A program made the position numbers and the translations under genes. 49,884 nucleotides of DNA, from NCBI GenBank assembly GCA_020650975.1, contig JAIPMN010012760.1, positions 1 through 49,884 on the forward strand, written 5' to 3'. Of the stretch, positions 10,601 to 23,300 are shown piece by piece. The notes under the pieces are model-generated. The model was given only the letters and a program-made list of their open reading frames with translations, did not search any database and had not been told where the DNA came from. The stretch's first letter is position 1. Every line of letters begins with the position of its first letter. The stretch comes from Apostichopus californicus (Eukaryota; Echinodermata; Holothuroidea; Aspidochirotida; Stichopodidae).

Positions 10601-12408
10601 TTTCCTCGAAGGTTGTAATCAAAGCAGTTCAAGAATTTTGACCAAAGGTGACCATATCTGAATATCTAGCATATTTGACGCCAATACAGCATAAATTTAT
10701 ATAGGATTAATTATTTGTTCTCCTTCGGTTCGTTATAACAATAGATTGATGATATAAAAGAGGGGCTCTAAACATAATCGTATATATATGTACGGTGATA
10801 TCCTGAAACTGGAGAGATGATCAGTAACTAGAATATATATAGTGTGGTCCATATATTCAGAGAATGCTTTACGGCAATATCAATACATTTTCAAGTATTT
10901 ATTTCACTGGATAAAATTGCTATACAGTTATTAACGCTAGTAAAGCAGTAAATTTGTTCAACTACCACTGAAGGGTAATTGTTCTACAGTATATGTAGAG
11001 GCTCTACGAAGAGGTAACTATACACTACTTTATAACCACCCGCATAAAATATCTACGGGCGTATTCTACTCTGTTATTCTGGCCGCAAATAGCATGTGTA
11101 TTTTTAATATCATACCTGCCCTGAATGATTCTGACCCATGGTTCGTTGACCCACAATCAACAAACAGTCAAGTTGAAGAGAGAAGGCTCACAAAGTTAAG
11201 AAGAGCTCAAATCTCTCTGATATTACATGGGAATATTGTTACTATGATAGAGTAGTGAGCTGTTACCGGTGACAGCCCTGCCCTTCAGTAGTCCAGGACA
11301 GAGTAGATTTTCCTGATATTTACATAGCTAAAATAATTTCTTTGGTATAATCAGCTACACGCCCCTAATATTGTAGATTGCTGTCCGTTTTGGATGCTAA
11401 CTTCAGGATGTTTACTTACATACACAAAATAACATTGAACTGCGCAGATTATCATACAAAACAGGTCTGGGAACCATACGCATTCTACACAGTATACAAT
11501 CAATCATGATAGATATTTCTTGATATCTCTCACTGTCTCACTCAGTCTCAGCAACTTGCAGTGGTAACTAACAATCTATATCCTGCCGTGAACGTCTACA
11601 GTGATTTCGACTCTTATTGGCAACTCCTCGAGAACCGATGTATTGAAATGGTGAATATATACTTCTGTAATTAGTACTTTTTTTCTTCGGAGTAATTTAG
11701 TACCAGATTACTGATAAGCCTCTTTCAAATGCAACAACATCTTATCCCAGTCAAAGGACCTAACCTTACGTTAGGCCACCCCAACGTTAGCATAGCCTGC
11801 AATATCACTGTGTACATAGGTAGCAAACGTACTAGCAATACCGACATGAGTAGATCTATAGGCCTAGCCTACATCTAGCTTAACAACGTCAGTTTCGCTA
11901 TACCTTTTGTAACACAGTGCTAGGCTTATTTGCTTTATGCCTTGTAATACTGTAATAGACTTAAATTTGTGTTGGTGAATCCCTAGGCCAACACTAGCAA
12001 ACTAACAACAGAAAAGCTCATTTAGCCTGACTGTATATTGAGTATGAATAAGTATGTTGAGTCGACAACACTTGGTACTCAGGTCACCAAACATTAACTT
12101 GTCATCCCTTTTCTTTTATATTATATGTACTCACTGTTGGAAAATTTTGGGAGCTTCTTTGTAGTATTCTAAGAGTTACTAATCTAGGTCCATCTTCCAC
12201 AACTCATGTGCATGAACATTATTATTGAACTGAACATTGATGCTTCCAGGTTGGGAGTGACACACAAAAGAGAAAATGTTGGCATTGGTATTGCAGTACT
12301 ATTGGTGAAAGAGCATACATAATAGTAATATGAAGCATTTGATCCGTTAAAAAAAAGTTATCATTGCCCATCACAGTGCTTATTACCTATAGTAACTTTG
12401 ATCTACAG
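10601..12408. other. region between the divergent death-domain and sorting nexin genes
   Basis: About 1.8 kb without a recognisable exon. It should hold a promoter and possibly the missing first exon of the sorting nexin. I looked for an ATG followed in phase 0 by a donor and found no convincing case. The sequence is AT-rich, with several AGGCCTAG-like words between 11850 and 11990. Confidence 0.5.
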
Positions 12409-12897
12409 GATGGTGAGAATCAAGCAGACATTGATGAATCATCAAGTGAAAGTTCCCCAAATAAAATGGAGACCAGCCCATTAGATCCTCCTGAGGTGTC
12501 AAACCAAGTTCCTACTGCTGAATCATCAGATGAACTGTCTAAGGAGAGTCCAGATACCTCTCCACTGGAACAGGATACACATAAACAAAATGGAGATGAA
12601 GGGTTACTGGTAGCTGATGAGGAGAAACAAGAAGATAAAGATGAACCTGAGGCAGCGGTTGATCTCCCAACTGAGACAAGCTCAACAGATACCAAAGCTA
12701 GTAAAGAAACTCAACCAAGCAAAGTTTCAGCGGAAAACACTCCTAAAGAACCAGAACCAAGACAAAGTCCCCAAATTTTTAATAATGGAGGAGGAAATAA
12801 AAACACAACCACACCATTCCAACCATGGTACAAAACAATGATCACGGATGCTGTTAAAAATGGTGAAAACATTATATTCACAGTTGAGACTACCAAG
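12409..12897 (+). other. acidic N-terminal exon of the sorting nexin
   Basis: The acceptor GATCTACAG precedes GAT GGT GAG and the exon ends ACC AAG|GTAAGC, phase 0 at both ends (163 codons). It encodes a long low-complexity stretch rich in Ser, Glu, Asp, Pro and Thr and then the first strands of the PX domain (GENIIFTVETTK). This extension is far longer than the N-terminus of SNX5 or SNX6. The frame has no ATG between the last upstream stop and 12466. Confidence 0.7.
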
Positions 12898-15800
12898 GTA
12901 AGCAAATTAGTGGTTGGTTCAATTATAATCTCTAAGTTTGAATTTTTAACAAAATTTTGTCTACTTTTGTTGGTCTTATATGCGATTATCTTATTGGATG
13001 CAATCGTTCTGCAATTTATGCTCATAGTAAGCATAAATTTGTACTATGTAATTCACTCAGACTTTGTATGGTTTGTTAGACGTTTAGACTGGTAAGATAT
13101 AATAACAATGCCATCCAAATTTTGGTCATACCACTCCTAGGATCAGCTGACAATGTAAGCAGTGCTTCTCACATATAAATCCCTCAGTGGTTTGTCAACT
13201 ACTTAGGACATGAAGGATTTACTCATTGAGCATTCACTAGTAAGATATTAAGTGCTCCCCAAATCAAACCATCCAAGGCCAATTTTTAATGGCCCTCCAG
13301 TCATCTAAGATGATCAAATTTCCAACTTTGAAGGTCGTCCTTGGGACGACTAGTCACTTGGATCAGATAAAGATTATCCACATAGGTAAATATAATAAAT
13401 TGGTATCATCCCCAACAGTTTGGAGACAATGAAATAAAACAAAAAATAACTAGGCCTATGATCTACTTGCAGGGGAGTTTCACTTGCCCAAAGCTGGTAC
13501 CCTCCTACTCACAAAACCTTCATATCTCTGTACATAAAGTGTATTGATCATTCTGTGTTATTTTGATCAATTTTGTTTGGACAATTAAACTTGCCAGTAA
13601 CACTTGACAAAGAGTAAGACCTGGTAGACTTCCAGAAAAAAAATTCTTAAAAATTTGCCAGGCCATGTTATCTCCAAAATGGAGTTTTCTGGGTTGTTCT
13701 TTTCTTGTGGAACTATCTAATGATGATTATTATTGATTACAATGACTTCTGACAACGATTATTATTAGTATTTATACTTTGCTATTTTCTTATTTATTTA
13801 TTTTTTTAGCTGGATGTATCTTCCAAACATTTTAAAGTGGAGAGAATGTATGAGGACTTTGAGTGGCTGCACCATTGCCTTACAACAGAGAATAACATTG
13901 GGGGTTTAGTGGTAAGTAGCTTCTAAAACAAACTTAAATGGGAGGATCCAGCAGAATTTCACATATTTCTCTTTACGTGTTGTTAATCGGTGACTTGTTT
14001 TGTTGACATGTATCAAAAGTTCTTGAAATATTGATTTTATAGTTTGTAATGGTATATTTTTGTGATTGCTTACAATATCCTTGTCAACAGATATTAACTT
14101 GGCTCCTCACTTACTTGTCCCCATTCTACATCTGAACTTTCCTATCTACATGACTGTTATTGTTGTTATTGTTGTCATCGTTGACAGTTCGATGGTAGCA
14201 CATTTCAGTTCATATACACCTTTTGTGTAACCTTGTATTATGGCACAGTGGAGGACTAGATATATTGGTAAGTAACTTTGCAAAATTGTTCAGAGTGTAG
14301 ATGAAATAGCTTTTACAAGTAGAGTTTGTACCATAAGATGTGTTTCAACACGAAGCACTTAAGATTGGCCAAGAGTTGAAGTAAGGTTGATACAGAACTT
14401 GTGACACATTTCAAAATCAGATATCCTTTAATGAAATGTTCTTTTCCCACAACACCTTTGTTTTATTCTCCAGATTCCGCCACTTCCCTTCAAACCAGTG
14501 GCTACAGCAGCAGACACCGCTGCCAAGTCAAGGAAGGAGCTTGGAGAGCATAGCAAAACATTGAAAGGTAATAAATATGCACTGTGCACTGGCTTTCTTT
14601 ATATGCTCTTTTATCAGTTTGTATTCTGGATAGGTGCAAATAAACTATATAACTAGTTTGCAGTACTCAAGCATTGCAAGTTATCATGCAGTGGATAGGG
14701 TCTGATCTCAAACACAGTATCATCGACACGGTTACAGATTCTCAATTGTGCGTGATTACTTTTGTAAGGAATGGACCCAAAGAGGTTGAAATGCTGACCT
14801 CCTGGTTGCCTGGGTCAAGGGAATTGAACTTATTCAGGTGACTTCCTATTTAAAATGCACCTGGATGCTGGTCATGAAGAGCTTGTATTAAGTTATTGCA
14901 TCCTGTGTGATTACTGTGCTTCCTTTATTATGTGTAAAAGTAGGAGGGCCTGACGTTTCAATCCTAGCAGGATCTTCTTCAGAGGCTGAATGTTTGCTAA
15001 CAGTTTTGTTTTATTTTGATTTTATATTGATAATTTTTAACCAGTAAACTATGGAGCTGTTATGGGGTCCATTATTGCAGTACTATAAATAGTAAGAAAA
15101 AGATTGATTTGAATGTTATCTAGATCGTAGAAAGGGTTCACAACTGCCTTTAATAATTTTACTGCTTTTTTTTCTTTTCTTAGTCTCTTCTTTTTCCTTC
15201 TTGCTGTTCTCGTTGTTTTGTTCTTAAGAATAACATGACGACAGATTTTATATTCTCTATTGATTCGGATGTGGAATTGGTCATGTTATTTTTGCTCTTG
15301 AGCCAAGTGCAGTCTGTATTCGTAGAACAAATACATTGTCGGCTGGTTAAAGAACTCAAGACATTTCATTTTCAGACATAAAAAGAAACTATTTATAGAA
15401 TGACAGGAAACAATGGAAAATGATGCATATTAGATTTCAGTTTGAAACAGTGTATTGGCTATGGATGCAGATATGTGTAATGTCTAAGGAGACATAATTA
15501 TAATTCAAACAATTAGATAGCAAAATGTCTCCCAGTTAGTGTGTGTGATCAAATGTGATGAGGAAAAAAAACTGATATTGGCATAAAAATAACAATTATT
15601 TGAACCAACTCTTTCTTTTGACATAAAGAAAATGATGTTTGGTTATGAATGCCACCAGTTACATTAAAACATATTGTAGGAATAGCTTTTACGAGGTATG
15701 AAAGTGAGACAAGCAATGCATGCCTTCAGCTTTTAAATGTTTTGTTCACCAATTTACATTCCACCATTTTCCTACCTTTATCTTACAGGGGACGAATTTG

Positions 15801-18800
15801 AAAAGGACATGCGCAGATTAGAGAAATACATTTCTACAATCATCAGGCATCAGGTGTTTGGAAGGGACATGGTCTTAGCTAAATTCCTCTCAGAGAGTAA
15901 TGTAAGTGTTTTGGTCACATAGATTTTGGACATTTCTATGAATTGGTTACTCTATAGGCAAAGCCATGTTTTATTATATCTTTTTTTGTCAGAGAATTTG
16001 AACTAGTTGGATAGGTGTCAGTACATTTTGGTTTGACTGTTTTCGGTCTTACAAACAAACTACCCATGTTTTTTATATGATGTCCTCTCATGAAGTGGTA
16101 ACAACAATGCATTACAATTGGTTAAGAACAAATGTCTTTGATGTCATCCAAGAGTACACAAATCCCCCCAATTCTGTTGTTTTTTAATTATTTGTTAAGT
16201 TATATTTCAGTTTGAGTCTGTTTACAATTGACCATGCTGGATCCAAAGGTACACTCTTACTGTATATTTTGTACCTATTTCCTTTGCTTCCAGCTACTCT
16301 GGCTGTAAAATGTTTCAACCCCTAGGAAGTTTGGAAAGAAACCACTGCAGATTACACCAATAACAGACTCTAAAATATAGTAAATATATCATATACGACA
16401 AGTTCAAAGAGACATAGGTTCAACTGAACTGTCATCTTAATAGCTCGATCCATTACTTGAATTGGATCAATGGGCCATAATTTACAAGCTCTCTATTATG
16501 ATATTTTCTAACTTTTAGATACCAGATTTTAAATTCCAGGTGTAATCAATTTTCATGTTTCTTTTATATGATATCTCACAGCCACCAGCCAGAGCAAAGC
16601 TTAGAAAGAGTATCTTAAATAACCTGACCAAAGCTATGGAGGGAGTATTGAAGGGGGTTAACCAAGACGTCGATGAATCGTTCCAGAAACACAGACTAAA
16701 TGCTTCCAACATGGTCCCGCTGGCTAAGGACATGAACAGCAACTTCCAGGGGATGGTGAACCATTCAGAAAGTAAGCATTGTTGTTAAATTCTGAACAAT
16801 TCCTTTAATAAATTGGCAGACACGTGACAAAAGGCAAGGCTGGCAATTTTTTTCTTCTCTGTTTTGCTTGGTCTTTATACTGCATAGTCCTCACCAAACT
16901 CAGGAAGCTGTTTTTAAGTCCAGAATAATTCAATATAATTTGAAACCCCTTCTAATGGTTGGATTTTTGTCTGGACTGTTGCAGAATGCAGAATTTTGTA
17001 TGTGATTTCACAAACTAATTATTATGTGTATTTTGGTTTGTATATGGAAGATTCTTGCATGTGTTTGGCTTGGACTTCATCACAGGTCTGTACCCCAGCT
17101 GACCTCCTTTAGATGATTTTTAGCTATATACACGAAGCATCTGTTTCTTTTAATTAGTTGATAGATTCTCCTTTAAGCAGATACAGTGAGATTCGGGTTT
17201 GTACAAAGGAAATTTTGGTGCCCTGTGATATGTGCGTGCATTTAAACTTTAAAGACATACATTCTGAGAAAAGACTATCCATACCTTTCATTGATCAGCA
17301 ATCACTGACTTATAGGAAATGTACCCGGTCGTCATGGCAACTTGTCAGTTCCTATTTTTGCAGATAACTTTCATTTAAATATATTAATAAGTATTTATCA
17401 TTATATTTTTTCTTTTTGTGTGACGGGTTATAGCAGTATAAGCTGAGATACAGTTCTCATTTGATTTCTTTCTAAACTAGATATGTACACGTCAGCATAA
17501 TTTTTTCTGTTTTTCCACCTAACTTAATGCAGGACTTTCAGGAGCATTGAACCATTTTTCTACTGCGTTGTGTCTTGTCAGTAGTGCCAATGCCAACAAA
17601 ACCACAGCTCAGATGAATGAGTGAGTAATTACTACCGTGCCTCCAAATGGCAGGCTATTCTTTTGATATAGAAGACATATGCATTTGATTTCTTATATTA
17701 ACTGAAACTATTTCAGATTTGAATGAAATACCATTTAAGAAAAGGCCTTTAAGTATGCCTAATGGTTGATACTGCTTTGTCTTTTCTTCATTGGTCATTG
17801 GACCAAAATAACATGATGATAGTGTGATGCATTAGTAATCTTTGTTTTCACAAGAAAACCTTTGTTTTGAATATTACTACTTTTTGTTTTCACATTTTTC
17901 ACAGATTGCAGTTAACCTTTGCGAGATCAATGGAGCATCTATCTCATACGGCTTCTGTTTTTGCGACCAATGACGAGAGGACACTGGGCTTCACGTTGGA
18001 TTTATATAGCAAATATGCTGAAGCAGTAAAGGTTGGTTAGCCTAACAGGAAAATATGTAACATTTAGATTATGTGTAGCAGTTATGAAATACTGTAGTTT
18101 CTGTGGACGAAAAGTAGTATACATCTTTAAGCTTGTATAACAATTTCAACATTTTTACAAACCTTTTTGTTATTCAGTACTGCATAAATTATTGCCAGCT
18201 ATATGATTTTTCATCATGTTATTAATAAACTATTAGTACATTTTTTTAGTTGGGCTAGACAACCTGCAAATATGTGTCTGCAATAAGAATTGTTATTTGC
18301 TATAGTTTATACTTGTTATTTGCAGCTGGTTAGATTTGCATTGACATGATTAAAATTAAAAGTGTCAAATAAAGTATTAGTGTACTGTTTTTTCTTTCCT
18401 CACCCCAACTGCTGCACTTCCCCTCTCTCTCTACCCCAACCCCTCCAGCCTCACCCCACTCTTACCTACAGTAGTAAAAAAAGAAAATACTAATTGTCCA
18501 GACCAAAAGACATCCAAAATTTAAAGAAGAAGAAGGAAAAAAACAAGCATTTGATTGTTTGTCATATGCTATGTACAATTGTGTATCTAACTGAGTATCA
18601 GGCGAGTGGTCGACGAAGAATCCAGCCACAATTTTAGTATCACAACTTCCCTGTCAATTATTGCCGACATTCTGTCCATTTCAGATTTTTAGTGAAATTT
18701 GTTTCCTTCTGTTATTTTCAGGAAACACTCGGCAGAAGAACAGTGAAACTTTACGAATTTAACAGTGCCGTCAAAACCTACGATAAGGCTAAACCGCTCA

Positions 18801-20397
18801 AGAAACAAGCAGTAAGTTACAACAATAATTTATTTCAGGGGTTGTCGTTTTCTTGTGATTACTTGAGGCTTGCCAGAGCAAACAAGATAAATTTAATATC
18901 TTCTTTTGCTATGTTGGCGACAACATTTAGTTGGAAATCTTTTATTAATTCTGCATGAATTGAATATCAAATCTGTTGTTACGTTGAAAATCTTGTGTGG
19001 GGAGATTGTCGATGTTATCGACAGGTTTATACAATCATTGTCCTTTGAACTCTCTTCCTCCCCCACCATCCTTGCCTTGTTGGAAGACGGCACTATGTAA
19101 CCTTCATACTGTCAATTTAGGACGATACTTTCTCTTCCACCCCAAACCACTTTTCAAACTTAAGTTGTGCTTACAGTGACAAAATTCATCTGTGCAACTA
19201 TTCCACAAGAAATTATAGCTGTCATGAACTGATTTTTGTTGGTATGAAAGTGATATAAAACTTGTCATATAAAATTGTCATGGACCATTACAGACTTCAC
19301 CCATTCTTCTTCATTCTATCTTTACAGGCTGAGGAGATCAAGAACCAACGAGAAAAGGAATTCAACGACATCTCAGAAACTTCTCGACAAGAGGTACGTG
19401 TAACTGATAACAGAACAGCCAGGACCAGTGTCAGAGCTGTATGTCTTGTTAATAAATTGATTAATGAAGGGATATTAAAACAATGGATTACAGATATACA
19501 AATATGATATGAGACCATCAAAATTCTGAATGGAAATGATTTTTACAATTGAGTTATTTTCAGAGAAGCATGAAAGGCTGTGAAGTGATAGGTAACTGTT
19601 AGGTCATAGCAACATCTGAATTACAGCAGATATTTTTGAGGATATTTACTGGGGGGAGGTGGTGTGTGTGTGTTTCCTGAGTGCAGTAAGGGGGGGGGGG
19701 AGATAAGCATCTGTTGTCTTTGCAGTTGAAATTTGCTCGTTATAAGTGTGTTTTCAACATGAGTTATGTTGATAGAATGTCACATTAACATCACAACAGA
19801 TGTTAGAACTGCTAGGAAAGTTTGATAGATTTTAGAATAGTACGTCAACACATAACCTAGCCTCTATCGTTGAATCTGAGTATGAATGAGTTCAGTCACA
19901 AGAGACATTAGACCTCATAAGTATGGCTGCTAGTTCTCAGAACATGCATGAACAGCTAGCCTAGCGTCTACCACATTAATCTGCACCTTAATCTGCACAT
20001 TAATCTGAGAATGATTTCTTCATGCTTGCTGAAAAGGGGAGACTGACTTTATGAATTTGTATGATACTTTGTGGAGAGAGGAATCAAATGAAATTTGATC
20101 TTTTTTTCCCAATATTCCTTGTTAATACATGATGTAAACGATGAAGCTGTAAATGTTGTGTTCTCGTAGAACAAACATGATCACTTTCTTTTCATTCAAA
20201 TTCATAAATCTTCCGTTTGTTTTCACTCTCTCTCTCTCTCTGTACAGCTTGACCAATACAAGAAGCAGCGTATCATTGACTTCCAACAGGCTCTAGTATT
20301 GTATGCCGAAGCCAAGGTGAAAACAGCTCGGGATGCATACGCCCTCCTCGCCAAGGATCTTAGCAGCATCAAGATGATGGAGCTTGACGGCTCGTAG
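12409..20397 (+). CDS. PX-BAR sorting nexin, SNX5/6/32-like
   Basis: Membrane-tubulating sorting nexin, expected on endosomes in ESCPE-1/retromer-linked retrieval to the Golgi. Exons: 12409-12897, 13810-13911, 14474-14567, 15789-15901, 16582-16771, 17533-17620, 17905-18031, 18722-18811, 19328-19393, 20248-20397 (stop TAG). Phases agree at every junction, giving 502 residues. Residues 1-135 are an acidic Ser/Thr/Glu-rich extension. The PX domain follows (PWYKTMI to FLSESN) with SNX5-type features: R-x-x-E-D-F-x-W-L-H instead of the usual RRY/FxDF, G-L-V-I-P-P-x-P-x-K-P, and an expanded helical insert before HQVF. The BAR coiled coil covers the last six exons. The first exon enters in phase 0 and was not found. 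An internal ATG at 12466 is an alternative start. Sequence is quite divergent from vertebrate SNX5/6, so a divergent paralogue is possible. Confidence 0.85.
14951..14985 (-). repeat. dispersed motif resembling a hammerhead ribozyme core (copy 2)
   Basis: On the minus strand the bases read CTGAAGA, then a short hairpin with ATCC/GGAT stem, then GAAACGTC. This fits the hammerhead order CUGANGA - stem II - GAAA. A convincing stem III and cleavage site were not found, so this may be a remnant. A related copy lies at 3970-3996. It sits in a sorting nexin intron. Confidence 0.4.
20226..20241. repeat. CT microsatellite in the last acceptor of the sorting nexin
   Basis: An uninterrupted CT run directly precedes TGTACAG at the last intron's 3' end and forms its polypyrimidine tract. 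Length variation here could affect splicing of the final exon. Confidence 0.7.
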
Positions 20398-23300
20398 ATG
20401 GTTCAGCCTTAGCCTTAATATTTGACTAATAAGAAGATCAAAAAAGATAGATGATTATTTAATTGTTCTCATCTCATTATCCAGAATATCTCTACTCTCT
20501 CACATACCAGGCACAGATATAAATACATTTTGAATTTTGTTTTCTTAGTTTAATTCAAACATTTATTGACATATAACTTTTGACAACTTCTTCAACAAGC
20601 TTGTTACATTGCAAAATTTAACCATAGATTAAAGGAACTTAAACCCTCCATGTATTAAAAGTCTCGCTTTGAAATTAAAATGGTCATTTTGATTAATCAA
20701 AGTATGGTCAATTTAAGCAGAAATTTGACTAAATTTTGTTTGACCGAAGAAAATGATTATGTCAGCTTACAGTTTATTTCTTTACCAAAATCAAAATCAA
20801 AAAAAGCTTATTATTATGTTATGTGTTCATACTTCTCAAGTCTTTCAACATCTGCAGACATGAATATCTTGATTACCTCATTCTTATTGATTAATTGTAA
20901 TTACTTGCAGGGGTGGATCCAGACTTTGTTGTTTAAGCTGACTCTTGGGTAGAGAGTGTTGAATTCCTCCCCTCCACCCCCCCCCCATGAAAAATAAATA
21001 TAATTAAGACTTGAAATGGATTTCCTGAGGCATATTAAGGGTATAAAATATATGTCTAATTAAGTCTACATACAACTTTATACTAATTACTACTTTTGTG
21101 TAGGATTGTGTTGTACTAAAGAACATAAAACCCGTCAGAATTTCTTTTATTTGTTCTAAGTTATGGAGCTGATAGAGATGGATCCCTTACATGGACAAGT
21201 TTTAAAATGAATGAGTTTTTTCTCACTAATTCAACTCCAAAGAGAATAATTCCCTCCATAATAAATGAGACTTATATAGCGCCAAATCAGTAGACAAAAG
21301 TCACTGCTCAAGGCGCTTTACAAAGAAAGCAGTTTAAATTACAAAAGAACAAGTGATAAAATGGGTCTAAGGTACACTTTTGAAAGTAGAAAGTTTAGAG
21401 CACGTTTGAAAGTGATCTGGTTACTTATTCCATAGATAAGAGCCAGAGTATTCAAAGCTTCTGTAACCATAGGTCTTCAATAGACATTTTGGTTCCTTTT
21501 AAATCATCTGCAGATCACAGGTAAAGATATTATTTAGTAGTAAGGGTGTCTGTCTTGCACCAAATCCCTGCCTCAGAAAGTTCATTTGTGATCACAATAT
21601 TACACAATTTATATGATGCAGTGGTGGTTAGCAGACCTTCCTGTGGACATGTCTATTTCTCGTTTCTGTGGCGTCTTTGTACTTGTTGTTGCTGGCACCG
21701 CCTAGCCGTAGAATATGTTTTTAATTGTTGATGTACAGTCTAGCCTTGCTACTACTTGTAATATTACCGTACAAATTATGACCCACTTGTAGCAAATTTC
21801 AGGATTTTACCACACCAACGAAAGATAAGCCCAAATGGAAGTAAACCAGCAAGTCTCCGATTGTGTCTTTCAGAAAAGTGTTGTCAAAAAATGATGTAAA
21901 TTTGCAAAGCTAAGTCAAAGTTCCTTCTATCTAGTAACATTCTTAAACTGGCTTGTTGTATCATCACAAGTGTTTTGTGCCCAGTGTCAGAAATTTACCC
22001 AAATTACTCTCTCTAGAATTTTCTTATCGCACTTGTTGTGTTTATATTTAAACAATGGATACTATTTGGAACTCATTTGAGGTTTTCCAAGTGAATTTCA
22101 GTTGCATTCCACTCTGTTTAGGTAGTCTGCGTGGCAGTAGATACCAAAAAAGCACTATCATTAGCAAAGATACTTCTAAAGATACCACAGTTTTGTTAGA
22201 ATTTTGGTCAAAAATTTGTAAAATGTGTAGTAATTAGAGAAATTTATTTACCAATGAGTACAATTTGCTAGTACAAAGTCTGAAGTGTGCTATAATATGA
22301 ACCCACCACGACTCACCTCAAAACGAAAAAATCTTGTAAGGATATAATATTCCCCGAAGGATTGGTGAGTTTTCCTTTCTCGATAAGGATAAAGCAGTAA
22401 ACACACTTTGGCTATGCTTATGTATTTCTCATGTAACGGTTGTCTAATTTCTGCTATTGCCAGATATTAAAGTGATGAAAATTTCAAATGTTCCTCAGAC
22501 AAGCTTGTGGAGAAGTTTGGTCACACTAAACCAGATTTGATCGTATCAGAAAATGGGACAACTGTGACACAATCTATATGCATAAGTTGAAGAGGCTAAA
22601 ATTAATATTAAAATGAAAGTAATTTTCTTTCCATAATTCCAATGTATTTTGGGCTACCTTTCATGTTCCTTTCCTTTTGTGTATCCAAGCACTAAAACCA
22701 TTTCACTTAATAACTTTTTATTAAAACATATTAACTGGTAATGGGACCATTGGAACAATTTCTCATTTTGTATTTTTTTCTTTTACTGAGTTGATTTGTT
22801 TTGTAAAAACAAAAGAGCATACAATGTATCACTTAGCTTTGTTTAACTTAAAACTTAAATGTATTTCAGTTTTTTCTCCCATTTCTTCCCATTTTGTGTA
22901 TCTTCTTGTATTCTTAATTTGGGTCCAATATCTCTTTTTAAAGGCACATGAAATGTCCAAGTTTTCAAGCCTATGTTTCGGGAATTTTATATGACACAAT
23001 AATATCCTAAACAGGTGGACGTTAATGTGTTAGTAATTCTGTCGATTATCTTACTAGAGCCTTATCTTTTTCTTCTGCTTTTTTTCCGGATCCCCTAGGT
23101 AACTGGTAACATATGAGAAAATGTCTGGTTTTGTCGTTATTAATCTCTTGGAATTTATTATCCTAAATTGATTAAATATTGACTTCTAATGATTAGCCTT
23201 ACCATCAATAAAACTGATTATTTACTTCAGTAAAGAGGCTGTAATGTGCTTGAAAATAGACCTGAAAACTTTTTTTTAGTTCATAAACCATGAAATATAA

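Noticed and set aside
11138..11150. ATG|GTTCGT as a start exon for the sorting nexin
   Set aside because: Phase would fit, but the donor is weak and such ATG-GT coincidences occur several times in this region, so nothing singles it out.
12364..12408. Extension of the sorting nexin reading frame upstream of 12409
   Set aside because: The frame is open but has no ATG, and a good acceptor (GATCTACAG) lies at 12400-12408, so this stretch is taken as intron.
12420..12695. Minus-strand 91-codon Ser-rich open frame
   Set aside because: It is the antisense shadow of the acidic Ser/Glu-rich exon of the sorting nexin.
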